Shown here: positions 17,626 to 26,157 of the stretch, piece by piece
Position numbering within the stretch: position 1 is the stretch's first letter
How the letters are laid out: every line of letters starts with the position of its first letter
Origin: Acidobacteriota bacterium
GTDB lineage: Bacteria; Acidobacteriota; Terriglobia; Terriglobales; Acidobacteriaceae
Length of the DNA: 64,000 bases
Direction: 5' to 3'
NCBI GenBank assembly: GCA_028872955.1
Contig: JAGWNX010000002.1
Coordinates: 1 to 64,000, forward strand
Made by a program: the position numbers and the translations under genes
Notes under the pieces: model-generated
What the model was told of the DNA's origin: nothing
Seen by the model: the letters and a program-made list of their open reading frames with translations, nothing else
Database searches by the model: none

Positions 17626-18672
17626 CTAGTGGCCGTAGGTGTCTGCGTAGCCTGAGACCTTGCCCCGGAAGAGCCAGTACACGATGCTGAAGTACACGCC
17701 AGCCAGCACAATGCCAAGGCTCCACCACGCCAGGCCAACGCGCAGGGTATGCGGCCCCGCGACAGCCGATGCGAGGGTGATATCGCCCGCGCTGCCCAGC
17801 GTCGAGGGCAGCAGCACAGGGAAGAGCCCTGCTGCGGCACCACAGAGCATCGCAGTCAAAAAGGCGCACGAGCACAGGAACGCCGCCAGCGCGCGGCCGG
17901 CACGAATGAACCGCGGCAGCAGCCCCAGGCTTACCACCACCGCAAGCGGCGCTAGAAACGACGCGGGGTGCGCCGTGTAGTTTTCAAGCGAGTGCGGGCG
18001 CGCCACCACAGTGGCCGGAATGCACACCAGCGCGCCGACTGCGACGGGCACCACCAGCGCCTTGGCCAACTGGTGAGCCCGCAGAAGCAGCGCGCCCTCT
18101 GTCTTGTAGGCCAGGTACAGCGCGCCGTGCATTGCCAGCGCCACCAGGGCCATTACCCCGCCCAGCACGGTGTACCAGTCCAGAATGCCGGGCGACGCGC
18201 CTGTCCTCCAGTTGGTCCACAAGGGCAGAAAGAAGTAGTGATCCGGACCGATCGGTACGCCACGGATGACGTTGGCCAGCGCGGCACCAAAGAAGATTGC
18301 AAGCAGTGTGCTGGCGAGAAAGAAGACGCCGTCCCACAGGCTGCGCCAGAGCGCATCGTGCACATGGCCACGCAGTTCCACGGCGAGCCCGCGCAGAATC
18401 AACAGCCACAGAACAATCATCAACGGCAGATAGAAGCCGCTGAAAGAGGAGGCATACAGCAGAGGAAAGGCGAAGAAGAGCGTGCCTCCGGCGGCCAGCA
18501 GCCACACCTCGTTGCCATCCCACACGGGGCCAATGGATTGCAAAGCGTGGCGTCGCTCCTCCTCCGTGCGAGCGACAAAGGGATAGATAATGCCGACACC
18601 GAGATCAAAGCCATCCAGCACAACGTAGGCGGCCAGCATTCCAGCGACGATCCAGAACCAGAGTATTGCCAC
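17626..18672 (-). CDS. cydB: cytochrome bd ubiquinol oxidase subunit II
   Basis: The 348-residue integral membrane subunit begins with the CydB signature ('WFWIVAGMLAAYVVLDGFDLGVG') and has 'GPVWDGNEVWLLAAGGTLFFAFP'. With CydA it forms the bd-type quinol oxidase, which reduces oxygen to water with high affinity and resists cyanide, sulfide and nitric oxide. The GTG start has AAGGAG 8 nt upstream and lies 18 bp after the cydA stop. No cydX-like small gene is visible after it. Confidence 0.95.
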   Translation of the reverse strand: MAILWFWIVAGMLAAYVVLDGFDLGVGIIYPFVARTEEERRHALQSIGPVWDGNEVWLLAAGGTLFFAFPLLYASSFSGFYLPLMIVLWLLILRGLAVELRGHVHDALWRSLWDGVFFLASTLLAIFFGAALANVIRGVPIGPDHYFFLPLWTNWRTGASPGILDWYTVLGGVMALVALAMHGALYLAYKTEGALLLRAHQLAKALVVPVAVGALVCIPATVVARPHSLENYTAHPASFLAPLAVVVSLGLLPRFIRAGRALAAFLCSCAFLTAMLCGAAAGLFPVLLPSTLGSAGDITLASAVAGPHTLRVGLAWWSLGIVLAGVYFSIVYWLFRGKVSGYADTYGH

Positions 18673-18690
18673 GGCGAAGTCTCCTTGGAG

Positions 18691-20043
18691 TTACGAGGCG
18701 AGGGCGGCAGTCGTGTGTCCCTCGGCAGGGGCCTCGGGGCCGCGCTGGATGGCGGTCCAGACCAGGATGACCCACAGCACGGAGAGCAACGTGTACATGC
18801 CCAGGAAGCCGAGCAGTGTGAACAGGCTGGTTCCTGCACCAATGTGGCGGGAGTATCCCTCCGAGGTGCGCAACAGGCCATACACCAGCCAGGGTTGACG
18901 ACCAATCTCTGCGGTCATCCAGCCTGCGGTATTGGCGATGTAGGGCAAGGGGAAGCTGAGCAGCAGCGGCCACAGGATCCAGCGTGTTCGCTCCAGCGCC
19001 CCCCGCCACAGCAGCACGCCCGCGATCGCCATCAGCAGCGCGAAGTAGGTGCCCAGGCCAGCCATGATGTGGTAGCTGTAGAAGAGCAGCGGCAGCGTGC
19101 TGGGCCACTGGTCTCGCGGAATGGTATCAAGCCCCTGCACCTCGGCCGCCGTCGTGCCATAGATCAGAAAGCTGAGCACTTTGTTGACGGCGAGCGGGTT
19201 GTCGATGCGCTGATTTTCAACGTCCGGCTGCCCCATCAGCACGATGGGTGCGCCCTTCTCGGAGTGAAAGAGCCCTTCCATGCCAGCCACCGCAGCGGGC
19301 TGATGCTTGGCCATGTACTTGCCATGCAGATCGCCCGTAGGAAAGACCTGCAGCGTACAGGAGACAATGCCGGCGATCACGCCCGTGCGCAGAAAGATGC
19401 GGCCATACGGGCCACTGCGCTGCTGCAGCACATACATGGCACCAACGGCAGACATGACAAAGGCCGCCGTCACCACGGCACCACACATGTTGTGCGCGTA
19501 CTGCAGCCAGGCCCAGGGATTCATCATGAGGCCCCAGAAGCTGCTGACCTCATAAGTGCCGTTGGGCAGCAGGCGATACGCGACCGGGTGCTGCATCCAC
19601 GCATCCGTAACGATGATGAAGAAGCCGGAGATCCAGGAGCCGAGAAAGACCAGAAATGCCGACGCCCAATGCGCAAGCGGCGAGAGGCGCTTCTCTCCGA
19701 ACAGGAACAGGCCGAGAAACGCCGACTCCAGGAAGAACGAGAAGACGCCTTCCATGGCCAGCGGTTGACCAATGACGCCACCCGTGCGGCGAGAGAACTC
19801 CGACCAGTTGGTGCCGAACTGGAACTCCATGGGAATGCCAGTGACCACGCCCAGCAGAAAGTTGACCGCAAAGATGCGCGCCCAGAACCTTGCCGCAACG
19901 TTATACCGCTCATCCTGCGTTCGCAGAGCCAACGTCTTCAGCACCACGATCAGCAACGCGAGCCCCATGGTGAGCTGCGGAAACAGATAGTGATAGGTGA
20001 TCGTGAAGGCAAAGTGAATCCGGTGAAGCGTCAGCGCATCCAT
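18691..20043 (-). CDS. cydA: cytochrome bd ubiquinol oxidase subunit I
   Basis: The 450-residue haem-bearing subunit has the N-terminal haem ligand region ('RIHFAFTITYHYLFPQLTMG') and the 'GRQPW' motif ('AEIGRQPWLVYGLLRTSEG'). The quinol-binding Q loop appears short, as in the cyanide-insensitive (CIO) branch. It oxidises quinol on the periplasmic side. GAGAGGGAAG precedes the ATG. The gene starts only 33 bp after the RND permease stop, so it may be cotranscribed with the efflux genes. Confidence 0.95.
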   Translation of the reverse strand: MDALTLHRIHFAFTITYHYLFPQLTMGLALLIVVLKTLALRTQDERYNVAARFWARIFAVNFLLGVVTGIPMEFQFGTNWSEFSRRTGGVIGQPLAMEGVFSFFLESAFLGLFLFGEKRLSPLAHWASAFLVFLGSWISGFFIIVTDAWMQHPVAYRLLPNGTYEVSSFWGLMMNPWAWLQYAHNMCGAVVTAAFVMSAVGAMYVLQQRSGPYGRIFLRTGVIAGIVSCTLQVFPTGDLHGKYMAKHQPAAVAGMEGLFHSEKGAPIVLMGQPDVENQRIDNPLAVNKVLSFLIYGTTAAEVQGLDTIPRDQWPSTLPLLFYSYHIMAGLGTYFALLMAIAGVLLWRGALERTRWILWPLLLSFPLPYIANTAGWMTAEIGRQPWLVYGLLRTSEGYSRHIGAGTSLFTLLGFLGMYTLLSVLWVILVWTAIQRGPEAPAEGHTTAALAS

Positions 20044-20076
20044 GGTGACTTCCCTCTCGCAACCAGCACGGCAACA

Positions 20077-23000
20077 TCAGCCGTGGTTCATTTCCGTGGC
20101 GTCTCCCGCAGCCGGGGCTGCGGCAACCGACGGACCTCTCCAACGGTCTGTATAAAAATACAGCACGGGGATCGCGAGACGCGACAACAGAGTCGAGGCC
20201 ACTTCACCGGCCATGAGCGAGATAGCCAATCCCTGGAAGATTGGATCCGTCAGAATGACGGAAGAACCCAGCACGACGGCACCAGCCGTAAGCAACATGG
20301 GCCGGAACCGCACCGCGCCAGCGTCGATGACGGCATCGCGCAGGCTGAGACCATCACGCCGCCGCACCTCAATGAAGTCCACGAGGATGATGGAGTTGCG
20401 CACGATGATTCCGGCTCCTGCGATGAAGCCGATCATCGAGGTTGCCGTGAAGAAGGCACCCAGCATCGCATGGCCCGGCAGAATACCGACCAGCGTGAGC
20501 GGAATAGGAGCCATGATGACCAGCGGGGTGAGGAACGAGCGGAACCAGCCCACCACCAGGATGTAGATAAGCACCAGCACCACGGCGAAGGCCAGGCCAA
20601 GATCGCGAAAGACCTCGTAGGTGATCTGCCACTCGCCATCCCACTTCAGCGAATAGTGCTGCGTGTCGTCCGGCAGCTGCGTTGAGTACTGGGTAATCGA
20701 AAGCCCATCGGGCGCACTCAGCTTGGCGATCTCTTCCTTCATCTTGAGAATGACGTACACGGGGCTCTCCGCCGCGCCGGAGACGTCGCCAACGACGTAG
20801 ACCACGGGCAGCAGATTCTTATGCTGAATCGGCTGCTCGATGGTGCTTGTGGTCAACGTGCCCAGGCTGCTCAGGCTCACGGGACTCCCATTGGCAGCGA
20901 CCAGTTGCAGATTGCTGATATCGGCGCTGCTCGCGCGCAACGACCGCTCTGCCTGCATGTGGATCGGCACCACCTCACGCGAACGGCTATCGTGCATCAG
21001 GCCGATGTCTGCGCCCTGCACGGCATCGCTCACATTAGCAGCAATCTGTTGCGGGCTCAGGCCAGCCATGGCGGCCCTGGCGGAGTCCACGTGCAGGTCA
21101 TACTGCACCTGCGGAGCAGCGACAAACCAGTCCGTATCCACCACCCCGTCGGTATGTTCGAAGATGCTCTTTACCTGCGCCGCCAACTGCCGCTGCTTCT
21201 GCTCATCCGGGCCATAGATCTCTGCGACCAGCGTCTGCTGCACCGGCGGCCCGGGCGGCACCTCAGCAACCGCAATGCGAGCACCTGCGGCATCGGCAAT
21301 CTGCTTGAGCACTGGCCGCAGGCGCTTGGCGATGTCGTGGCTCTGCGCCTTGCGCTCCTTGCGCGGCTTCAGGTTCACCTGGATGTCCGCCTGGTTTGCC
21401 GCGCCACGCAGATAGTAGTGACGCACCAGTCCGTTGAAGTTGAACGGCGCTGCCGTGCCCGAGTAAATCTGAAAGTCCGTCACATCGGGATCGGCGGCAA
21501 TCTTTTGTCCCATCTGCTGCGCAACTGCCGTAGTCTGCTCCAGAGACGTGCCTTCCGGCATGTTCAGAATCACCTGAAACTCGCTCTTGTTATCAAATGG
21601 CAGCATCTTCACCTTCACTGCCTTCAGCGGCACCAGCGCAACCGCAAGCAGCAGCAGGCCGACGACACCGACCAGAAAGAGCAGTGCATTTCTCTTGTGA
21701 TCCAGCAGGCTGCCCATCAGGTGGCGATACCGCAGGGTCAGCTTGCCCTCAGTCTCCTCGTGGTGCGAGCTTGCCCGCGAGCGCAAAAACTTGAGCGCAG
21801 CCCAGGGCGTTACCGTGAATGCAACCACCAGCGACAGCAGCATTGCCGAAGACGCACCAATCGGGATGGGCCGCATGTACGGCCCCATCAGCCCACGCAC
21901 AAAGGCCATGGGCAGAATAGCCGCGATGACTGCGAAGGTAGCCAGAATCGTCGGATTCCCAACCTCGTCCACCGCGTCGATTGCCACTTCGCGAAAGCTG
22001 CGACCGGCATTGTCGCCCATGCGGAAGTGACGCACGATGTTTTCCACCACAACGATGGCATCGTCTACCAGGATGCCGATCGAAAAGATGAGCGCAAAGA
22101 GCGTGATGCGATTGACCGTGTAGCCGTAGAAATAGAACAGGGCAATGGTGAGCGCCAGCGTCACCGGAATGGCGACGAGCACCACACCGCCCTCGCGCCA
22201 GCCCAACGCCAGTGCGATCAGTAGAGTCACCGAGAGCGTGGCGAGAAACAGGTGCAGCAGCAGCTCATCGGCCTTCTGCTTCGCCGTATCGCCATAGTCC
22301 CGCGTGATGGAGACGTTCAGGTTTGGCGGCAGCAGCGAGCCGCGCAGAGCAGCGATGCGCTGCTTGATGTGGTCAGAGATCGTCGTCGCATTGGTGCCCG
22401 CGCGCTTTGAGATCGCAATCGTGACCGCAGGCAACTCCGCACCCCGGCCCTGAGCGATGCCCTGCCCTGAGAGCACGTAGTTCGTCACGTCGGAGCCACC
22501 ATCCTGCAGACGTGCCACATCGTGCAGATAGACGGGCAGATTGTTGTGAATACCAACAGCGGTATGGGCCAGATCGTCGACCGAGGCGAAGAAGCTGGCC
22601 ACCTGCAGCGTGGCCTCTTGCCCGCCCTGGGCAAACGGCGCGGGTGTCGTCTGGACATTGGCTGCCTGCAGGCGCGACGCGAGCAGCTCCGGTGTCATTC
22701 CGTAGGAGGCAAGCTTTGCTGTGTCCAGCCAAAGGTTGATACGACGCGGCTGTCCACCAATGACCACCGTCTGGGCCACATCGTCGACCCGCTTGATCTG
22801 TTGATCCAGCTCATCGGCGATCTGTCGCAGCTGCACCACGCTGTAGCCGTTACCGGTCAGCGTCAACGTCATCATCGGCACGTCATTGATGGAGCGAACC
22901 TTCAGCAGAGGATGCGACGCGCCCACGGGTAGATCCTGCGTATAGCCCTCAATCTGCTTATAGGTCTGGACGATGGCATCGTCCTCTTTTTCTCCAACAC

Positions 23001-23304
23001 GGAAGCGCAGCGTGACCAGGCTGAGTCCCGGCTGGCTGGTGGAGTACGTGTACTCCACACCACTGTTGTTGCGCAGCGTACGCTCCAGTGGCGTGCTGAT
23101 GCGTTGCTCTACTTCCTTGGCCGAGGCACCAGGCATGGCCGTGAAGAGATCAATCATCGGAACCGTAATCTGCGGCTCCTCCTCGCGGGGAATCTCGGAC
23201 AGGCTGAGACCGCCGATGGCCACTGCAGCCAGAATCAGCAGCAGCGTCAGCTTCGATTCGATGAAGAGCGATGCGATTCGCCCGGCGATGTTTCTCTCTT
23301 TCAT
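20077..23304 (-). CDS. RND efflux transporter permease (AcrB-like)
   Basis: The 1075-residue inner-membrane pump has the RND duplication: an N-terminal helix with 'PREEEPQITVPMIDL', periplasmic pore domains, and membrane bundles with the proton-relay motif 'SIGILVDDAIVVVENIV'. A second half has 'AGAGIIVRNSIILVDFIEV'. Such pumps export hydrophobic compounds by proton antiport through an adaptor and a TolC channel. The ATG overlaps the adaptor stop (ATGA), so the two are translationally coupled. The substrate cannot be told from sequence. Confidence 0.93.
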   Translation of the reverse strand: MKERNIAGRIASLFIESKLTLLLILAAVAIGGLSLSEIPREEEPQITVPMIDLFTAMPGASAKEVEQRISTPLERTLRNNSGVEYTYSTSQPGLSLVTLRFRVGEKEDDAIVQTYKQIEGYTQDLPVGASHPLLKVRSINDVPMMTLTLTGNGYSVVQLRQIADELDQQIKRVDDVAQTVVIGGQPRRINLWLDTAKLASYGMTPELLASRLQAANVQTTPAPFAQGGQEATLQVASFFASVDDLAHTAVGIHNNLPVYLHDVARLQDGGSDVTNYVLSGQGIAQGRGAELPAVTIAISKRAGTNATTISDHIKQRIAALRGSLLPPNLNVSITRDYGDTAKQKADELLLHLFLATLSVTLLIALALGWREGGVVLVAIPVTLALTIALFYFYGYTVNRITLFALIFSIGILVDDAIVVVENIVRHFRMGDNAGRSFREVAIDAVDEVGNPTILATFAVIAAILPMAFVRGLMGPYMRPIPIGASSAMLLSLVVAFTVTPWAALKFLRSRASSHHEETEGKLTLRYRHLMGSLLDHKRNALLFLVGVVGLLLLAVALVPLKAVKVKMLPFDNKSEFQVILNMPEGTSLEQTTAVAQQMGQKIAADPDVTDFQIYSGTAAPFNFNGLVRHYYLRGAANQADIQVNLKPRKERKAQSHDIAKRLRPVLKQIADAAGARIAVAEVPPGPPVQQTLVAEIYGPDEQKQRQLAAQVKSIFEHTDGVVDTDWFVAAPQVQYDLHVDSARAAMAGLSPQQIAANVSDAVQGADIGLMHDSRSREVVPIHMQAERSLRASSADISNLQLVAANGSPVSLSSLGTLTTSTIEQPIQHKNLLPVVYVVGDVSGAAESPVYVILKMKEEIAKLSAPDGLSITQYSTQLPDDTQHYSLKWDGEWQITYEVFRDLGLAFAVVLVLIYILVVGWFRSFLTPLVIMAPIPLTLVGILPGHAMLGAFFTATSMIGFIAGAGIIVRNSIILVDFIEVRRRDGLSLRDAVIDAGAVRFRPMLLTAGAVVLGSSVILTDPIFQGLAISLMAGEVASTLLSRLAIPVLYFYTDRWRGPSVAAAPAAGDATEMNHG

Positions 23305-24401
23305 GGCCGCACCTCAACCTCTCTACCTGCCAGCTCAAGGGATCCCTGGCGCAGCACACGATCTCCCGCATGCAGTCCGCTCAGCACCTCCACCATGCCC
23401 GCCGCGTGACGGCCGAGGGTAACGTAACGCACCCCGGCACGGCCATCGCCGGCGACCAGCAACACAGCGTCCAGCCCACCCTGCTGCACCAGCGCACTCT
23501 CAGGAACCGTGAGTGGCTGTGCAGCGCCCGCAGACGGCAACTGCACCTGGATCACGTCGCCAGTGTGCAAGGCAGGCGAGCTGGCAATCGCCGCCTTCAC
23601 CAGGAAGGCGTGCGCACTCGCATCGCCGGCTGGCGAGAGGGTTGTGACCGCGCCGGTGTACGTGGCCCCGTCCTCGGCCACCATCTTGAGTTTGCTGCCG
23701 GGACGGAGCGTGCTCAGCATGGATGCATTCACCTGGAACTCCACATCCAGTTCGCCCGTCGTCTGCAGATGCAGTAAGGGCGCACCCGGGGCAGCCATCG
23801 CGCCGGGATCCACAAGGCGGCGCGCGACGACACCATCAAACGGAGCCTTCAGAATCGTGTCGTCTGCGTTGGCACGTTGCGCTGCCAGTGCGGACTGTGC
23901 CGCAGTCACCTGTGCCGCAGCGCTCTGCTGCTGCGCCTGGGACGCCTCACTTTGCGAGCGCACCTGGTCCAGCTCATAGGCGGTGACCGAGCGCCGCTCG
24001 CGCAGTTGCTGGTAGCGGGCAAGGTTCTGCGCGGCAAGCTGCGCCTGGGCAGTGGCCGCAGCTCGCTGCTGCTCCGCACTGTGCAGTGCGGCGTCTGCCT
24101 GTTGCACGCCTGCCAGCACCGCAGGAGCATGCAACCGCACCAGCACCTGACCACGACGCACGCGATCGCCCTCATGCACGGTGACCGCATCGACCGGCGC
24201 TACGATCTGAGCGGCGAGATCAGACTCCAGCCTGGGCTTGACCACTCCGCTCACCACAACCACGCCATCCGCGCCAGACGCCGCCACCGTCACAGCTTGC
24301 ACCGGTACGGCCTGCTCCGTCTGCTTGTGCGCCTCGGGCTGATCGCATCCGGTCGCTACACCTGCCAGACACACTGCAAGGACTGTCGTAAGAAACTTCA
24401 T
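23301..24401 (-). CDS. RND efflux periplasmic adaptor (HlyD/MFP family)
   Basis: The 366-residue protein has a lipoprotein-type signal ('VCLAGVATGC') and a split lipoyl/barrel-sandwich domain. Its long alpha-hairpin is rich in Gln and Ala (about 95-175; 'QLAAQNLARYQQL'), and beta-barrel and membrane-proximal domains follow. Adaptors bridge the inner-membrane pump and the outer-membrane channel. Both ends overlap neighbours by 4 bp (ATGA), which shows a tight tolC-adaptor-permease operon. Confidence 0.92.
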   Translation of the reverse strand: MKFLTTVLAVCLAGVATGCDQPEAHKQTEQAVPVQAVTVAASGADGVVVVSGVVKPRLESDLAAQIVAPVDAVTVHEGDRVRRGQVLVRLHAPAVLAGVQQADAALHSAEQQRAAATAQAQLAAQNLARYQQLRERRSVTAYELDQVRSQSEASQAQQQSAAAQVTAAQSALAAQRANADDTILKAPFDGVVARRLVDPGAMAAPGAPLLHLQTTGELDVEFQVNASMLSTLRPGSKLKMVAEDGATYTGAVTTLSPAGDASAHAFLVKAAIASSPALHTGDVIQVQLPSAGAAQPLTVPESALVQQGGLDAVLLVAGDGRAGVRYVTLGRHAAGMVEVLSGLHAGDRVLRQGSLELAGREVEVRP

Positions 24402-25780
24402 GGCTGACCTGCTTTCGCGGTAATAGAGCCTCCGGATGCCAAGGCAAGATCTGCGCTGAGCACGCGGAGTTGGTAGAAGATCTTGACGCGGCTGTACTGC
24501 GCCGCCGTCAGTTCAGACTCTGTGGTTAAGACCTCAGACAACGGCACCAGGCCCGCCGTATACCGATCGCGCGCTGCATCGCGTGCCTGTTGCCCGGTTG
24601 CGATTGCGGTTGCGGCGGTTGCGTATCTGCGCTGCAGGTCTTCACTCTGGCTCTGCAGGCTGGCGATGCTGGAGCGGGCTTCACGCAGCGTCTCCTGCTT
24701 TTGCGCCTCCAGCAAACGGATCTCCGCCGCTGCGGCCTGCTGCTGCGCCCGCCGCGCACCGCCATCAAATACCTGCAGCTCCAGCTTGGCGCCAACCGTC
24801 CAATTCGTGCCGCCGCCACTGGCCAGGTGCGGCGAGTCGGCCTCCACATGGCCATAAGTACTTAGCCTGGGCCAGGCCGTGGCGCGCACGGCAGCCAACT
24901 GTTGCTGCGCAGCTTGCTTGCGCTCAGTCAGCGCCTGAATATCGGAGCGCTGCAGCAGCGCTGGCTGAGGGAGTTCGGGCTGTACGAGCGTCGTGTTCGG
25001 CGCAGCCGCGGTGTCGAGGTCGCTGCGATCCAGGGGACGCTCCTCACTGGCCTCACCCATGGCATCGGCCAGGTCGCGGCGCGCGAGCTTCACCATATCC
25101 TGCGCCGCCTGCAGATCGTCCGCCGCGCTCTGCGCTGCCAGACTGGCACGCGCTCCATCCACATCCAGCGAAAGACCCGCCTTCACGCGGTCCTGAATAT
25201 CCTCGGCCACCTGCTGAGCGCGCTTCTTCGCCGCCTCAGCCACCGCCACCTCATCCTCCGCCAGCAGCACCCGGTAGAACAGCCGCGTGACGGCAGTGGC
25301 AACCTGTTGCCCGGTGAACGTCCCGGCAGACTCGGCCGCGCGCACCGACGTGGTCGCGCTACGAATGCGCTGCCGCGTGGCACCGGCATCGAACAAAGTC
25401 CACGAGGCACCGGCCGAGGCACCGAAGTTGCCGATCGGGTTGGGCTGGTTCAGGCTCGTCAGGGCGAAGTCCGCCGACGTAAAGCGCTGCTGGCGAAGCC
25501 TGGTGCCAAACGCAAAGACCGGATCGTTCGACGCCATGACCTCTTCGGCAGCCACCACACTGGGCAACGCGCCGGAGCGAGCCTGATGCAGCGCGGCCTG
25601 AGCCTGACTGACCTGAGCGGCCGACTGTTCCACCTGCGGATGGTGGCCCAGGCCTGCAGCGATGGCCTGCTGCAGCGTCAGCGATGGTACCGCCTGCCCA
25701 CGACTCCAGGGCGTAAGCAGCAGGCAGACTCCGGCAGCAAGCAGTCGATTCCGGCGGAGCGAGGAAGTTTGCTTCATCAT
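24398..25780 (-). CDS. TolC-family outer-membrane efflux channel
   Basis: The roughly 460-residue protein has a signal peptide ('LLAAGVCLLLTPWSRGQA') and two repeats of the OEP domain, rich in heptad-like Ala/Gln helices ('ALHQARSGALPSVVAAEEV', 'KQETLREARSSIASLQSQ'). It would form the trimeric outer-membrane exit duct for the RND pump downstream. The start at 25780 follows AGGTGAGGG; a second ATG is the next codon. It is the first gene of the minus-strand efflux set and is divergent from a DUF2892 gene. Confidence 0.9.
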   Translation of the reverse strand: MMKQTSSLRRNRLLAAGVCLLLTPWSRGQAVPSLTLQQAIAAGLGHHPQVEQSAAQVSQAQAALHQARSGALPSVVAAEEVMASNDPVFAFGTRLRQQRFTSADFALTSLNQPNPIGNFGASAGASWTLFDAGATRQRIRSATTSVRAAESAGTFTGQQVATAVTRLFYRVLLAEDEVAVAEAAKKRAQQVAEDIQDRVKAGLSLDVDGARASLAAQSAADDLQAAQDMVKLARRDLADAMGEASEERPLDRSDLDTAAAPNTTLVQPELPQPALLQRSDIQALTERKQAAQQQLAAVRATAWPRLSTYGHVEADSPHLASGGGTNWTVGAKLELQVFDGGARRAQQQAAAAEIRLLEAQKQETLREARSSIASLQSQSEDLQRRYATAATAIATGQQARDAARDRYTAGLVPLSEVLTTESELTAAQYSRVKIFYQLRVLSADLALASGGSITAKAGQP

Positions 25781-25808
25781 TGAACCCTCACCTGGACAAT
25801 ATATCACG

Positions 25809-25846
25809 ATGTTGGCATATAATCATACTAGTGTACAAGCCGACAT
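25809..25846. promoter_or_regulatory. AT-rich divergent promoter region with inverted repeat
   Basis: The 115-bp gap between the tolC-type and DUF2892 genes is clearly richer in A and T than its surroundings. ATGTTGGC (25809-25816) and GCCGACAT (25839-25846) form an 8-bp inverted repeat with one mismatch, flanking a plus-strand TATAAT (25818-25823). This would suit a repressor controlling both directions. No regulator gene is adjacent, so the binding protein is unknown. Confidence 0.4.
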
Positions 25847-25895
25847 AATCTTAGCTAAGAAAAGTCTGCTTCTACACCATGAAAGGACGACTCCC

Positions 25896-26108
25896 ATGAC
25901 TGTTGAAAAGGCACTTCGAATTCTCGCCGGGGCGATCACTCTCCTCTCGCTGGCCCTTGCACACTGGCTCTCAGGCTACTGGCTGCTGCTCACGGCGTTT
26001 GTCGGGCTCAATCTTTTGCAGTCCGGCCTGACCAACTGGTGCCCGGCCATGACCATCTTCCGGTGGCTCGGCCTGCCAGACGCTGGCGAGAAGACCTGCT
26101 GCAAATAA
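25896..26108 (+). CDS. DUF2892 (YgaP-like) small membrane protein
   Basis: The 70-residue protein has two membrane helices (about 8-23 and 25-44) followed by 'NWCPAMTIFRWLGLP', the DUF2892 signature also found in the membrane part of the rhodanese YgaP. It ends with an extra Cys pair (CCK). In other bacteria such proteins accompany sulfur or persulfide stress genes; whether that holds here is inference. AAAGGA lies 8 nt before the ATG. It is divergent from the TolC-RND genes and convergent with the metal ATPase. Confidence 0.8.
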   Translation: MTVEKALRILAGAITLLSLALAHWLSGYWLLLTAFVGLNLLQSGLTNWCPAMTIFRWLGLPDAGEKTCCK

Positions 26109-26157
26109 CGAATAGCCTGGATGTAGTGGCACGGTACGGCAACAACGCGACCCACAA

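Noticed and set aside
17968-20685. A 905-residue reading frame antisense to cydB, cydA and the end of the RND permease gene
   Set aside because: The opposite strand encodes complete, well-conserved subunits; the long frame is a codon-bias shadow with Gln/His/Arg-rich sequence and no domain.
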